Of a stretch of 64,000 bases of DNA, positions 24,119-35,806 are shown one piece after another (position 1 is the stretch's first letter; the number at the start of each line of letters is the position of its first letter). Made by a program: the position numbers and the translations under genes. Under the pieces are notes generated by a model. That model was not told the DNA's origin. It made no database searches and was given only the letters and a program-made list of their open reading frames with translations. Location of the stretch: positions 4,464,001-4,528,000 of the forward strand of contig SPDT01000007.1 of NCBI GenBank assembly GCA_008477525.1. The letters run 5' to 3'. Source of the DNA: Hypomyces perniciosus. Its lineage: Eukaryota; Ascomycota; Sordariomycetes; Hypocreales; Hypocreaceae.

Positions 24119-24939
24119 ATGGAGGCGGCAAATGGTGCAGCGGCGGCCCCAGCCCAAAATGGCCCTGAGGAAGACCGAGGGAGCTATAAACTGAAGTTCT
24201 GTACCGTTTGCGCTAGCAATCAAAACAGGTTGGTTCTGGCCGTCGTCGCGTAATTGAAGCTTCCCTTCTAACGGCAGCTAGATCTATGGAGGCCCATCTC
24301 CGATTATCTCAGGCCAACTATCCTGTAATATCATTCGGCACCGGTTCCCTCGTGCGATTGCCCGGGCCTACAATAACCCAACCAAATGTTTACCAGTTCA
24401 ACAAGACGTCCTATGACAGCATGTATAAGGAGCTAGAGTCCAAGGACCTACGACTCTATAGGAACAATGGTATCCTGAACATGCTCGGGAGGAATAGAGG
24501 AGTCAAATGGGGCCCTGAACGCTGGCAGGATTGGGCAGTTGGCGTTCCTCGATTGCAGCATTCCAATGACAAGGGAAGCGAAGGCACCGAAGGAGGTGTT
24601 GTGGATGTAGTTTTCACCTGCGAAGAACGTTGCTGGGACGCGGTCATTGATGACCTCCTCAGCCGTGGGTCACCTTTGAACCGCCCTGTGCACGTGATCA
24701 ACGTTGATATCAAGGACAATCATGAGGAAGCTCATGTTGGCGGACAGGGGATCCTTGATCTTGCAAACTCGCTCAATGCTGCTGCAGCCGAGGAGAGAGG
24801 TACTGTAGGTTCGGCTGCTTTTGATAGTGGCAGCGCGGCAGCTCGGGCAAGCTTTGACGAACGTGTCCCGGAGATTATTGCGGCTTGGCAGGAACGCTGG
24901 CCCAATCTACCATCAACGTGGACACTTGCTTGGTTCTAA
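24119..24939 (+). CDS. ssu72: RNA polymerase II CTD phosphatase Ssu72
   Basis: Two exons, 24119-24228 and 24282-24939, give 255 residues. The low-molecular-weight phosphatase signature C-x5-R-S appears as CASNQNRS, with the nucleophile Cys31 and Arg37; the codon for Arg37 is split by the intron. [21 protein letters not shown] follows, as in all Ssu72 proteins. The general-acid region is seen as [11 protein letters not shown], and the protein ends in [13 protein letters not shown], matching the family's C-terminus. Ssu72 removes phosphate from Ser5 (and Ser7) of the RNA polymerase II tail and works in the cleavage and polyadenylation factor during termination and recycling. Length is slightly above the usual 195-210 because of an Ala-rich N-terminus and an Ala/Gly-rich insertion before the last helix. 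Confidence 0.97.
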
Positions 24940-27714
24940 ATGATACCCTACGAGTGTGTAACTTGAATTTTGGCGTGGCGTTTAAGGCAACGGCTTCATG
25001 GATTTATTAGGAAGACCGTGGATTTGGCGTTGGGCAGATGGAATTTGGATGGCACAGGATGATTCCCAGATGCAATGGCCTAATGGGCCTGATTTAGCCG
25101 TCAAGGCAATACCATGAAGAATGTTAATATTCGTCTGTGGTGCTCTTTGATAAACACTATTCCGCACCTAGGTAGCAGCGGATAAGGTCACAATATTCAT
25201 GCTTGTGAACTTGATGGTGAACCAAGCAGACTCAGCCCGCGAGACTGAAATTGCAGGGCCATACCCTGAAGTTAAAACAAGGTATGCCAAGCTCATTTAC
25301 TAGTAGAATGTGGACGTTGATCGTGCGATGGTGGCGGAGGGCACAGAGTTCGTATATGCGTCCTCTTCTAGTTCCAGAGGTTGACGGCCTTCGGGTTTGT
25401 ATTCCGTTAGAGTCATTTAGTATCGGCCTGCCATCCATACCCCTGACACCCAGATGTTAGATCTTTCATGTGTGTATGGAGTATATCCTCCATTGTAACG
25501 TATGGTAAGGGTATCTATGGAGTCTGTCTGTCTTTGTGTGAATTTCAAGGGGTTGTTGTGAACGTGGGCAAGAAAGACCAAATGGCATCAAGAGAGATAA
25601 GGAATCTGGAGAGACCAACGCAATGTCTCGCGCTTGAAGGAGCGAGCCGCAATCTCGATACTCCGAATGTGGGACAAGGTTCTCTGTAAGAATGCTGTGC
25701 AATGTGTGTCAGCATTTATTATTGCGACATCGCGAACGAGTTTATACCGTTTATACCTAGTTGTGCAAAGGTGTAATACTTCGTAACTTATGTTTCTTCC
25801 GTGCCTAGCCTATGTCCAGGTATGAATGCAAGGAGGTTGGAACAATTTCAGGAATACATACTAATACCGAGTAGTATTCCGTATCCACCCGTACATGGAA
25901 GCTCGCCATTTCTCATCGTTCGCATGTTCGGCGTACAGGTGAGATTCGGTAGTCTAGAATAAAATGGAGCATTCGGACTGAACCAGGATCCGGTATGACT
26001 TTTTAACGAATTTCGCGTCTGGAGGGCTCTGCGGAGTTGTCAGAGCGCAGATCTCAAAAATCAATCTACCTTTTTGGCGTCCGAAACTCTGGAGTAGTAT
26101 TACTAAGTATCTAAGAGTAGTACTCCGTACTCCGTAGTTGTAGCAAATATTTGGGAAGGCAATTCACATTCACGTCCTAACAAGGCTTGAATACTACTCA
26201 AACGAGTAGTAGTAAGGTAGTAGTAGTAGTAGTAGTAGTAGTAGTACGTACCCCTGGATTATGAGCTTAATCTTGGCAAGGCGTTGTTGTATTCATAGTG
26301 GAGTCTGCTCATAAGATCATGATAATAGATAATGACTCGCCCTTGTTCATGGTGTCGATTTCCAATAGCAGCTGAGTTATAACTGGCCGATTCGTAGGCG
26401 ATGCATTGCTCCGTACTCGTAATAATTCTAGGACATGACAAGCGACCCCAATCCGAATCTATGCCTAGCGCGGGCGATTGTTGAACAAATAGGAGTCCGC
26501 CGACGCCGCATTTTCAGGGGAAATGACCATTCCCCAACTTGTACCCGACGCTACCAAACGCCGCCAAAGCCATGTGGGAGGCCTTGGAGCCCTAGGACCT
26601 TCTGTCTGAAAAGGCGTTACGGAGTAGATTTCTAGCATGGTAGTGCTTTAGGGCCTACTCGTAACGAGTTCCGCCAGGGACTTCTCCATAGTATTCTCCA
26701 GAGAGATGGAGGCGAGAGGTGGGGGGTTAATTACCAGTGGAGGTAGTATTTTGGAATCTTCGAGGCATATCTTACCTATACGTACGGAGTAGTACCTAGG
26801 TATATATACTTCGTACCTAGAAAGCATTAGATTGGCAAGAGGTGGTGTTGTCCCTCACCTGGCAGTCGGCTTTTGGTTTCCAGTTCTTTTGTATCAACTC
26901 TACTTCGTCACCCATACACTCTCTCAAGCAGTTTCTTCTATCTTCATCCTCCCCATCGCCGTCCAACATCGGCGAGCTCTTTCTTATACCAATTCATCCT
27001 CCGAGTCCCCGGCGTGACCGGAAGAAATTGCAGTCGAAGTATTATTTGCCAGCAGGGGACCGGGATCAGCACCGACGAGTACATAGCTCATTTCCCGAGC
27101 TGCGCCAGATCTCGCCAGCAACACCAGAATACCCCCTTTTGACACACCTTCATTCCTTCATCCCTGCCTCCCGCACTGGCGTTTCGTGGACCGTCGCGGA
27201 TATTTTTTTCCTTTCTGGTTTCCACGCGGCCTCTTTTCAACTGCGTGCTCACCTAAATAAACCGAGCACTAGCACTATTACTGCCCGTACAAATCAGAGC
27301 CGCCCGAAGGCGAGACACGACACGGATATCTTGTTATTCCACAACCCGTGTGTTCGGTGCACCAGCTGGCCCAAACGCTCTAGCCGCCCTCTCGTGGTGA
27401 ACGAACTCCAATACAATAGGTGTGGTGTGATACATACAGGTACCTACCTAGATACCCATCTTGCCTCAATCTGTTCGCCTTGTTCCAACTGGGACAAAGA
27501 CTGACGCCAACAAGCAGCACGCCTACCAACCTGCGACTAGGTAGCAACATCTGTGAGCCACAGGGGTAGTGCACTGTGGAGAAACCGATTCCAGGACACG
27601 ACTGCCTTGGACTGGTCTCGCGTGGCGTCTCCTTGGTAAGACACTACACGGCACGACCGCTGAAATCTTCCTCTCGCAGCTCCTCCACCTGCCCTCTTTC
27701 TGTTGCCCCAGATC
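24940..27714. other. Intergenic region and long leader of spa2
   Basis: No gene is supported. It contains a TACTCCGTACTCCGTA motif at 26120-26135, a (GTA)n microsatellite at 26217-26247, TACGGAGTA words at about 26782 and a C/T-rich stretch from about 26880 to 27700 that is probably the transcribed leader of spa2. The open frame at 26842-27504 lies in that leader and has random composition. Confidence 0.55.
26217..26247. repeat. (GTA)n microsatellite
   Basis: About ten copies of the GTA/TAG trinucleotide, preceded by an interrupted copy from 26205. It is built from the same letters as the dispersed GTAGTA motif. Confidence 0.85.
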
Positions 27715-30530
27715 ATGAGTAACGCCGGTGATCGCAATGCGCCGCTATCTCCAGTCTCTGTAGGCGGAAGCGAGTGGTCATTTTCCAAGTACCAGGCCAA
27801 CAACGACGACGGTTCCTATCCCAACAATCGCGGTAACCTCATCTCACCTCCCAACTCGGGAGGCTCACCCGGAGGCATGAGCATGAATGGCTTCCCCCCG
27901 GGGCCCAGGAGCACTGGGGGACCATCGCCGCCGCCCTCCGTGGGCCGATCCAGCAATGGCGCCAGTCTGTACGCAAAGAGCGAGAGTGCTCGTAACGACA
28001 ATCGTAACGGTAACGGCAACGAATTAAACGAAACAGTTTTGAGCGAACATTACCTGGCTCTCAGAACGTTCCTCACATCCCGCGATAACATTCTCAAGCA
28101 ACAACCCAACAAAGCGCGCGATAAGCTCCTGCGACTGTCCCCAGTGCAATTCTTCGAACTGAGCACCGATGTCTTCGACGAATTGATACGCCGGCAGGCG
28201 ACAGCTCGAGTTCCCCCAAATGCTCCCAACATGCCTCCGACCTTTCTGCTGCCCGAAAAGTCATTCCACCCGAAACGGAACCAAGCCCGCCAGAGGCTGT
28301 CGTCTCTAGGACCTCCTCGATTTCGAGATCTCGCTGCCGACGTGTTCCACGAGCTGGAACGACGGTTCCCTCACTTTTTGGGGGCTGATATCCCGCGCGT
28401 TGGCAGCTCTATGTCGATGCGAGGCGCCCCAATGAACCGTACTGGGACGCCAGTCAATGGCAATGTCTTCCCAATTAGAGGTCAGAGTCGAATGCGAAGA
28501 CCATCAGATGCTAGCTCAATTAGAGGTGGTCCTCCACCTGGTGACGCGTATGGGATACCTCCGTCTCCTGGCATTCCTAATGGTGAATATGCACGGCCTA
28601 TGCCGAAGCAGCTGAATCAAAATAATACGATTGTGCCCAATAAGAGCACTATGCTCGAAGAAGATGACGATGGCGGGGACGCATTTGGCTTTGAGGAAGG
28701 CGGAATCAGTGAAAGCAAGGGAGGCGCTGTGACCTCAGAGGCAAGAAGAATTCCTCATATGCTGTTCTGCAGAATGACTAACAATTATCAGGACGATAAG
28801 AAGCTCATTGAGGAGTATGAAACACAAGTACGAGAATTGCGTGAAAAGCTGGAAGGAATGGAGGATGCTATGAAGAGAAAAGAAGATGAAATGAACAATA
28901 TGATGAATGGCGAAAGATCGCGAACCACAGCTGCAGACGTGGAGAAGAAGGAATTAGAAGACATTCGCGCAAACCTCGAGGACAAATTGGCAGAGGTAAA
29001 AAATCTCAATAATTCTATGAAGCAAGAACTGGAGCGCATGCGCGAGGACCATGAGCAGGAAACCAGCCAGCTTCGAGACCAGATTCAGCAAGGCACAAGG
29101 CAGATACCGGCAGGTGATACAAACGAGGAGCTACAGCAGGAAAATGAGCAGCTTCGGCATTCGCTGCAGCAACAGCAGCGAGTCACCGAGGAAGTTCGAA
29201 CCGAGGCTCAGGAATTCTTGCGGGAGATGCGAATGCTGTCCCAGCAGAGCGGCTCAACCTACGAAAAGCAGGCAGAGTTGGAACAAACCATTGAGCAACT
29301 GGAGCATGAGGTTCGAGAATGGAGAAACCGCTACGCACGCGCCAAGACACAAATACGAACCATGAGAGGATCTTCCATTGGGCTCACCATCGACGAGGAT
29401 GCTGCCAAATATGTCCGTGACAAGGGTTTCCTGGAGGAGAGCGGACTCGTTAAGGACGTGCACGTCACCAAATTCCAGATGGCCATCGACGAGCTGCTGC
29501 AAAAGGCGCGACAAGAAGACCCAGAAAATGTCATTGATGCCATGAAATCCGTCGTGGTCAGCGTCCGTCGAATTACGAGAGATCTTGACGAGTCCACTCC
29601 GCATGGTTCTGAATTGGTTCAGCAGAATGGCAAACTCAAGGCGAAGGTTTCGGCGACGGCAAACAGTCTCATCACTGCATCCAAGAATTTCGCAGCAAGT
29701 GCTGGAATCTCCCCAATCTCGCTTATGGATGCTGCGGCGTCACATCTTACAGCTGCTATTGTCGATCTACTCCGCGTTGTCAAAATTCGACCTACCCCTG
29801 TGGGAGAGCTTGAAGAGGAGGACGAAGGGACTGTGACTCCTGTTGATTCCGCAGGCTTCTTCTCCCCCCGTAGCACTGCCCGGGGATCTACGACCCAGGA
29901 CGTTCCGCCCTCGGCGCCTGGTTTTCAAGATCTTGCTGGTGTTAGAGCAAGCGTCGAGTCCTCCGCATACAGCGCTGTGAGCTCTCCACGGGGATCTGTT
30001 GATGCTTATGCAAAGGATGCCACCAACGGAACGGGATATCTGGGTATTACGAATGGATATGGAATTCAACAGCCCGATAATCGACTCGAGGATCTGAAGG
30101 TACGGCCTTGGGGCGGCGCTTAATTACGACCACGGCACTGACGATAGCTCAGATCCATCTCGAGGACCAGGTTGCCCTTCTGGTATCCGACGTTCAGAAC
30201 ATTGTCAACTGCGTACGCTCCGATGCCAACATTGGCCAAATCTCGACCGAGATTGACTCCATCAACACCATAGTTGGCAAAGTCATGTCCGAAATGCAGA
30301 ATGGCGGTCACGGTGATATGGTCATTCGTTTGGGTGACTGCCGGGACCGCCTCCTCGAGGCCAACCAGCGTGGTCAGGAGATAGCAGGCTCCGGGGCTAA
30401 TGATAATGACTGGCGAGTGTGGACGCAGACTCTCCCACCGATTGCTTTTGAGATTGCCCGTGAGACCAAGGAGCTTGTACAAGAAGTTGGAAAGATGGCG
30501 GCGTCACGAGATGTGGATGATTTTTCATGA
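27715..30530 (+). CDS. spa2: Cell-polarity scaffold Spa2
   Basis: Two firm exons, 27715-30099 and 30153-30530, give 920 residues. The N-terminal region has two Spa2-homology repeats of the GIT type: one around residues 110-160 (LSPVQFFELSTDVFDELIRRQ) and one around 185-222 (LGPPRFRDLAADVFHELERRF). These repeats bind MAP-kinase-kinase and polarisome partners in yeast. A long coiled coil occupies about residues 359-552, rich in Glu/Gln/Arg heptads. The C-terminal globular part begins with KYVRDKGFLEESGLV and runs into exon 2 (DQVALLVSDVQNIVNCVRSD). In hyphae Spa2 marks the growing tip as part of the polarisome with Bni1-type formin and Bud6. A 63-nt in-frame segment at 28729-28791 has the marks of an additional, optional intron; removing it gives 899 residues. 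Confidence 0.92.
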
Positions 30531-32308
30531 AATGGACGAGTAAATTCTAATTTCTATTCAACAACAAATCCGATATCAGCACAGGAGATGTTACAGCGCC
30601 TCTCCTGTGCATCGGATTCTTCCGTTACCGGTCATGGCGTCACCCCTATCCTCGTTGAATAGGAAGGATTCTTGATACCCCTTGCGTATATGTCACATTG
30701 CTCAACGTCGATTGTTTTTTTCTTCTTTTCCCTGTATATATTTTTATTATTGGCTCTTGTTCTGGTGGAGAAAGACGTGTGGCCCAGAGATGCCTGACGA
30801 GTTTCATGCATTCAGAGAAACATTCGACTTGTTTGTATAGACTTCATGAGAAGGCGTTGCTGTGGCTTAAGCATTTGCTTGTGTATGAGAAGACGGTTCT
30901 GGACTGTGGATAAGGAATATATAATACCAGCGTCTAAAGACTTCTCGAGTCGTGGGCACGACGTGATGACGTTGTGTGGAGTGATGCTGTTTTGCCCCTG
31001 CTTGGTGGGCCAGGTAGACGCATTGACTTGTTACTTCTTTCATAACTTGCTCTGCATACTCCGTACATGACTCCTTGACAAAGCCTGGGGGAGTGGCGTC
31101 AGCCTTTTAGTGTCAAGGCTAAAAACGTCCATTCTTTGGTGGATTACGAGTAATAATCGGTGGCGAGAAGGCCTTGAGCCGTCATACAAAAGCACCGAGA
31201 CTATCTCCTTAGGGACGATCCGAGCACTTGGGAGCTTGTGAATTACTGGAAATTAGTAGCTTGATGCGAACCACCATTGATGTTTACTATGGACATGGCA
31301 ATATACCAACGTGAGGATGCATATTGTGGTGTTGCAATGGGCCGAGGATATGGGCAGACTAGTGACGCAACAAACACGACCTTGGCAGTTAGCAACTATT
31401 ACTAGATCTGTAATACAGCTCCATGGTTCGGAGTAGTGTACTCCGTAGGAGTGGTACATAGCACCGCCTTTTACATACGGGTACGAAAATGCCGTCTTTG
31501 ACATGCTCGAGGCTATTAGGTGCTAGTACGGAGTACGGAGTACGAAGTACTTCGTAGGTATGGAGTAATCAGGGTCAGACATTTCCGCATTCAGCCGCTT
31601 GCAACGACCTTCCATCTACTTATAGTTTGCACCCACTGTAAAAGACCTGCCCGCTGCAGCTTTAGCGGCCCTTTCAGGCACGGACTCGCCGAATTGGTGA
31701 CGTTCAGCAGACGCAGACGCAGACACAGACGCAGACACACCCCCCCACCTTCTTCCCCAGACCTCCCGAGCGCAAGTCATCACACCCTCCATCTTCAACT
31801 TCAACTTCAACTTCCTCTTATCTCACCAACCACACATTTTGCCATCCAATCGACAAAAGGCTTGCGCTGCATTGGAACCCCGCGAATCCTCACCATCATG
31901 GAGAGTGTATGATCCGCCCCTCCTGTCTCATTCCTATGCATGCGGCCTCCCGCGACCACCAATTCATCTACTGTTGATCCCTACCTACCCGCATTTTGAA
32001 CCACCAACAACCGTTTGTTTCAGCTACCGCAAGGCTCTGTCTGGTCTGGCCAAACCGGAGAGCCTCATTCCTAATCCATTCATTGTTGTTATTTTCAGCT
32101 AGCGGCTATTGCCCGCCTGACGAGTGTTGATCGCAAGGGCTGTGAAAGCATTATTGGTGCGCCAAGGGACCGAAATTATCGACAGAGCCAATAGCACAGA
32201 ACCCTCCTACTCCTACATATTTGCGCTCAATCGGCCTTTCCGCGAGACTGCCGCCGGCGCGTATTCAGGAAAAAAAGACAGCGGGAGGGAGACCAACTGG
32301 ATTACATC
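30531..32308. other. Intergenic region and leader of the JmjC gene
   Basis: No gene supported. A dense cluster of the dispersed motif lies at 31526-31556 (four overlapping TACGGAGTAC/TACGAAGTAC/TACTTCGTA units). From about 31700 to 32300 the sequence is C-rich with (AGACGC)n and (CAACTT)n tracts, typical of a fungal leader. Confidence 0.55.
31526..31556. repeat. Cluster of four TACGGAGTAC-type units
   Basis: Overlapping units GTACGGAGTAC, GTACGGAGTAC, GTACGAAGTAC and GTACTTCGTA run head to tail over 31 nt. This is the densest array of the dispersed motif in the window. Confidence 0.8.
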
Positions 32309-34087
32309 ATGGCCTCGTCGGCGCATAGTGTTGAGCTGGCACTGGGGGCTCCGTGCGAGATCGCATCCAAGACATGCAAGGCCGCCTCCACAGCCGGCGA
32401 CTCCTCAGAGAACCCTTTGGAGTGCCCTGTGAATACAGGCTCTCTGCAATTACTTGAAACAGAAGCCTCCAATGCGGCTGCTGTTGACACACGCGGCCTC
32501 GAGCTGCATGTCCAGGCGAATCTCTTAAATACTGAGCCAACAGCCCACCCAGAGCAGCAAACGGGCTCTGATACTTTGGCATCACCTCTTTTAGATCTCC
32601 AAATGCCAGCTCCAATCATCCAGTCTGACATAGAACCTCAAGCTGATGCCATGGGTCTTAATATCAGTGCGACTCTACTACCACAGGAAGCTGCAGCTCT
32701 AGAGACAACATCGGAACGCCCTGCAACCCCGATCAAACCCCCATCAAGTCAAACCCCGCCTCCAATGAACCACGAGACCTCGCAACAACCCCTCGAAAAC
32801 ACATGTCACCCCGCTTCGTCATCTCCGTTGTCAGAACTGACATGTTTGTCTGATGTGGGCGACCTGTTAGAACGAACGTCCCCCGAAGCATGCAGCTCTC
32901 CCGCTACTCGAGAAAGCCTGGCCAGTTCCCCGTTGAGTGAACTTGAGATGGATATCGCGGGTCATCCTATCGAATATGACTATGATGGGCCGCCTGGCAG
33001 CCAGTTGTTGCGCTTGAAGCCGACCCCTTCTCAGTGGGCCGATTTTCCGGCACTCCTCTCGCTGGCCCGACGTCTCCATGCAGAGCATGATGGTTGTTTT
33101 AAGATCATTCTTCCAGAGCAACTTAGAGATCCTCTTCCGGAGAAAACTGCACAAAAGCTTCCCGCAAATGCCTACCGGGTCAGGCAAATCAGACAGAGGA
33201 TGTTCTGGCAAGTGAGCACGGTTCGGACCGATGGCATTTTTTCGTCGTCGGAACCAGAGGCGGACTTCTCGGAGAGTGTGAACGTGACGATCAAGAACCT
33301 GAAAACCTTGTTCAATAAAAACAAGGAAAGGCAGATGCGCTACGTCCGCTACCGAGTGGATGTCCCGGCTTGGACGGCTAGGCAGAGACGAGAGGCTGGT
33401 GTACCCGAACGGAGCCCGATTCACCCTCTAAAGGGCGATAAACTCGACTACACGAAGGCTATTATTCCTGGAATTCACACGCCTTATGTGTACGAATCTG
33501 GCCCCCACTTCGGGGCGACATTCCAGTTTCATGCTGAAGATTTCCGGCTTGCCTCGCTCAACCATCTTTACAAAGGCCGCAAGATCTGGATTGTCATCCC
33601 TACCACGGCCGTTGATGTGGCTGAGAAGGCCTTGAATCGCAAGGGGAAATGCTCCCAGTTCATGCGTCACCGAGCCGAGTTCTTCTTCCCCGAGAGACTT
33701 GAAAAGATGGGTATCCCCTACCGCATTGTCGACCAGCGACCGGGCGAGACGATCGTCATCTTACCAGATGCATATCACGAGGGCTTCAGCACCGGATACA
33801 CTATCGCTGAGGCCAAAAATTATGCTGATCCGGATTGGACGACTGACACGTATCAACCGTGCCAGCCAAGCTGCCAACTTGCGACGGCTATCCCGGCTGA
33901 GTTCATGCGACCCCTGCGAGAAGGCGAGCAGCGGCTCGATCTATGTGCTGATTATGGTGATGGGATGGTCGCGCTGCAACAGCGGCAGCCATTACCGTCA
34001 GAACCGCAACTACCTACGCCGAAACGAAGTCACGACGAGGATGACCTGCTGGCAGAGCGGAATACCAAACAACTCAAGGTTTATTAA
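32309..34087 (+). CDS. JmjC domain-containing protein
   Basis: Single exon of 592 residues. The first 230 residues are acidic and Ser/Thr/Pro-rich, probably disordered. A segment with LLRLKPTPSQWADFPALL (about 230-250) looks like a JmjN-type lead-in. The JmjC core spans about residues 370-510. Its Fe(II) ligands can be read as His408 and Glu410 (FQFHAEDFRLASLNHLY) and His490 (PDAYHEGFSTGYTIAEAKNYA), and a Lys that would hold 2-oxoglutarate is present in KGRKIWIVIP. An active Fe(II)/2-oxoglutarate dioxygenase is therefore plausible, as in histone lysine demethylases. There is no PHD finger, chromo or Tudor domain, so histone specificity cannot be assigned. A Cys-containing motif (CQPSCQL) follows the core where KDM4 proteins have a zinc site, but too few Cys are present to be sure. 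Confidence 0.82.
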   Translation: MASSAHSVELALGAPCEIASKTCKAASTAGDSSENPLECPVNTGSLQLLETEASNAAAVDTRGLELHVQANLLNTEPTAHPEQQTGSDTLASPLLDLQMPAPIIQSDIEPQADAMGLNISATLLPQEAAALETTSERPATPIKPPSSQTPPPMNHETSQQPLENTCHPASSSPLSELTCLSDVGDLLERTSPEACSSPATRESLASSPLSELEMDIAGHPIEYDYDGPPGSQLLRLKPTPSQWADFPALLSLARRLHAEHDGCFKIILPEQLRDPLPEKTAQKLPANAYRVRQIRQRMFWQVSTVRTDGIFSSSEPEADFSESVNVTIKNLKTLFNKNKERQMRYVRYRVDVPAWTARQRREAGVPERSPIHPLKGDKLDYTKAIIPGIHTPYVYESGPHFGATFQFHAEDFRLASLNHLYKGRKIWIVIPTTAVDVAEKALNRKGKCSQFMRHRAEFFFPERLEKMGIPYRIVDQRPGETIVILPDAYHEGFSTGYTIAEAKNYADPDWTTDTYQPCQPSCQLATAIPAEFMRPLREGEQRLDLCADYGDGMVALQQRQPLPSEPQLPTPKRSHDEDDLLAERNTKQLKVY

Positions 34088-34251
34088 ACATTGCAATAGG
34101 TGTTACGACGGAATGGAAACGGAAATGGAGAGGATGGCATAGACTTTGTTTTTTTCTTCTCGGCTACGATTTTATGGTACTGCTTTGTCATGGCAGGAGG
34201 ATGAAACAGGGGAAAGGCGTTTGATCACTTTTACAGGATTTGCTTTTCCTG

Positions 34252-34285
<34 letters not shown>

Positions 34286-34594
34286 CCCACCATGTTGGAC
34301 GAGTTTGATGGATGAATGGATGGACTTGTTACGATACGATACATGTTGCTCATTACGCTGTTTATGATGGAAAAATTAAGGGAGATAGAAATGATTTGAA
34401 ACGAATTAATTGTCTTTATCCCATTTATGCTCCCGTGAATGCGTCAGTTTTGTCATGAATCCAACCAGATAGAATGGACTATAGAGACACAGATGCCTCC
34501 TCCCCCGATGCTCATAGATTCGTGCAACAATTAGAATTACCGCGTTGTCTCGTTGCTACAGATGGTTGTCGTGTCATACGCTAATACTCAATAC
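34088..34594. other. Convergent intergenic region
   Basis: 3' sequences of the JmjC gene and the membrane-protein gene. Contains a (GA)14 microsatellite at 34255-34282 and nothing else of note. Confidence 0.65.
34255..34282. repeat. (GA)14 microsatellite
   Basis: Twenty-eight nucleotides of uninterrupted GA dinucleotide in the 3' flank of the JmjC gene. Confidence 0.9.
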
Positions 34595-35806
34595 CTAATA
34601 CCTGTGTTGTCTTTCCCTGTCTTGTCTGGACATTTCATCCCGGAAGGCGTTCCCACTGGCACCCGTAGTGCCCTGCTGCTCGAACGTAGCCGAGATAGGG
34701 CTGCCGGCGAGGCTGCCCAGAGCGTCGCTGTCTCGTCGAGGCATCTCCGGGGCGTCACGGTACTCCCTGCGAGGCGGGGCGGCATCGGCGTCGTGGAGCT
34801 GGATGCCGTTGTCACGCTTGGAGCGGAACATACGCCGACGGGCCTTGCGGCCGCTGTAGCCGTGGCGTGCGCGGCTCATGATGTTGCCGAGCTCAATGCG
34901 GCGAGCCTTGCGGTTCCAGAGGCAGACACCAACGACGAGGAGGACGATGGAACCGAAGACGACGGGGAGGGCGATGGTCAGCGTGCGGCCGGTGGGGGGT
35001 ACGGACTTGGGGCCTTCGGGGAAGGCCGGGTTTGCGATTGCGATGGGCAGGGCGATGGAGTTGTTCTTGTTGTTGCTGCCCCTGGGAGCGCTGAGGAGGG
35101 TGATGGTGAGGTTGTTGAGCTTTTCGCCGGCGAGGTACTTGTCTGTGACCTGGAAGGGCCAGAAACCCCAGGCGGCGGGGACACGATCGTTGTCGAAGGA
35201 CTCGAGCTTGGCCCACTCGTTGTTCGTCTTGTTGAGGTAGTCGAGGCGAATGGTGATCTCGTAGGTGGTGTTGCTGCCGAGCGTCTTGTTGTAGTAGTCG
35301 GGGTCCCAGGTGACTTTGCGACAGCCAATTAGCCTTCCATTGAAGCTAACAGGGATGAATAAGACGTGGTTGTACTTACTGTAGTAGGTGTTGCCCGTCA
35401 GGAGGGTGCTGTTATGGTAAGGCGTACAGAAAGGAGCGAAGTCGCCGTCCTTGTTGTAGCAGCGCGAGAAAGCGCCCTGGTTGTTCTTAGACGTCGCCGT
35501 CGGATTGGGAGGCTGGCCCGTACTTGTGGCGATCTCGCCCCAAGACGTGAAGGTGTAGACGGTAGCTGTAAGGTCGTGAGGTGCGCCATTGACAGCCGTA
35601 GGAGTGCCGCTGATGGTGGTCATGGACGGCGTGAAGGTCGTAGACGGACGGCCCTCATCGTCGACAGTGACCCAGGGCGCTGTTGGGTCGGCTCTCCGCT
35701 GCAGAACAGCATCTCGAGCGTCCAATTGAGCGGCTGGAGCAGCGGGTATGGCAGCCGCAGAGCCACAGAGCGCGGCAGCGGCGCCAAGGATGGTGATGGC
35801 GTGCAT
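34595..35806 (-). CDS. Secreted/single-pass membrane protein, fungal-specific
   Basis: Two exons, 35380-35806 and 34595-35313, give 381 residues. The ATG at 35806 opens a signal peptide (MHAITILGAAAALCGSAAA), and this decides against an in-frame upstream start that lacks one. The ectodomain (about residues 25-255) is Thr/Ser-rich at first, has two Cys close together (RCYNKDGDFAPFC) and several N-glycosylation sequons (NKT, NTT, NLT, NNS). One membrane helix follows (TLTIALPVVFGSIVLLVVGVCLW, about 270-292), then a basic, Arg-rich cytosolic tail of about 90 residues. The layout resembles wall-stress sensor or anchoring proteins, but I do not recognise the family and assign no function. The 66-nt intron is a multiple of three without a stop, so a retained form adding 22 residues is possible. 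Confidence 0.75.
   Translation of the reverse strand: MHAITILGAAAALCGSAAAIPAAPAAQLDARDAVLQRRADPTAPWVTVDDEGRPSTTFTPSMTTISGTPTAVNGAPHDLTATVYTFTSWGEIATSTGQPPNPTATSKNNQGAFSRCYNKDGDFAPFCTPYHNSTLLTGNTYYSKYNHVLFIPVSFNGRLIGCRKVTWDPDYYNKTLGSNTTYEITIRLDYLNKTNNEWAKLESFDNDRVPAAWGFWPFQVTDKYLAGEKLNNLTITLLSAPRGSNNKNNSIALPIAIANPAFPEGPKSVPPTGRTLTIALPVVFGSIVLLVVGVCLWNRKARRIELGNIMSRARHGYSGRKARRRMFRSKRDNGIQLHDADAAPPRREYRDAPEMPRRDSDALGSLAGSPISATFEQQGTTGASGNAFRDEMSRQDRERQHRY

Noticed and set aside
26842..27504. 220-codon open frame upstream of spa2
   Set aside because: Low-complexity Ser/Pro/His composition from a pyrimidine-rich leader; no conserved motif.
34553..35332. 259-codon open frame on the plus strand
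   Set aside because: It is antisense to the signal-peptide/membrane-protein gene, whose opposite strand has a signal peptide, glycosylation sites, a membrane helix and a valid intron. The plus frame is Val/Gly/Glu-rich noise.
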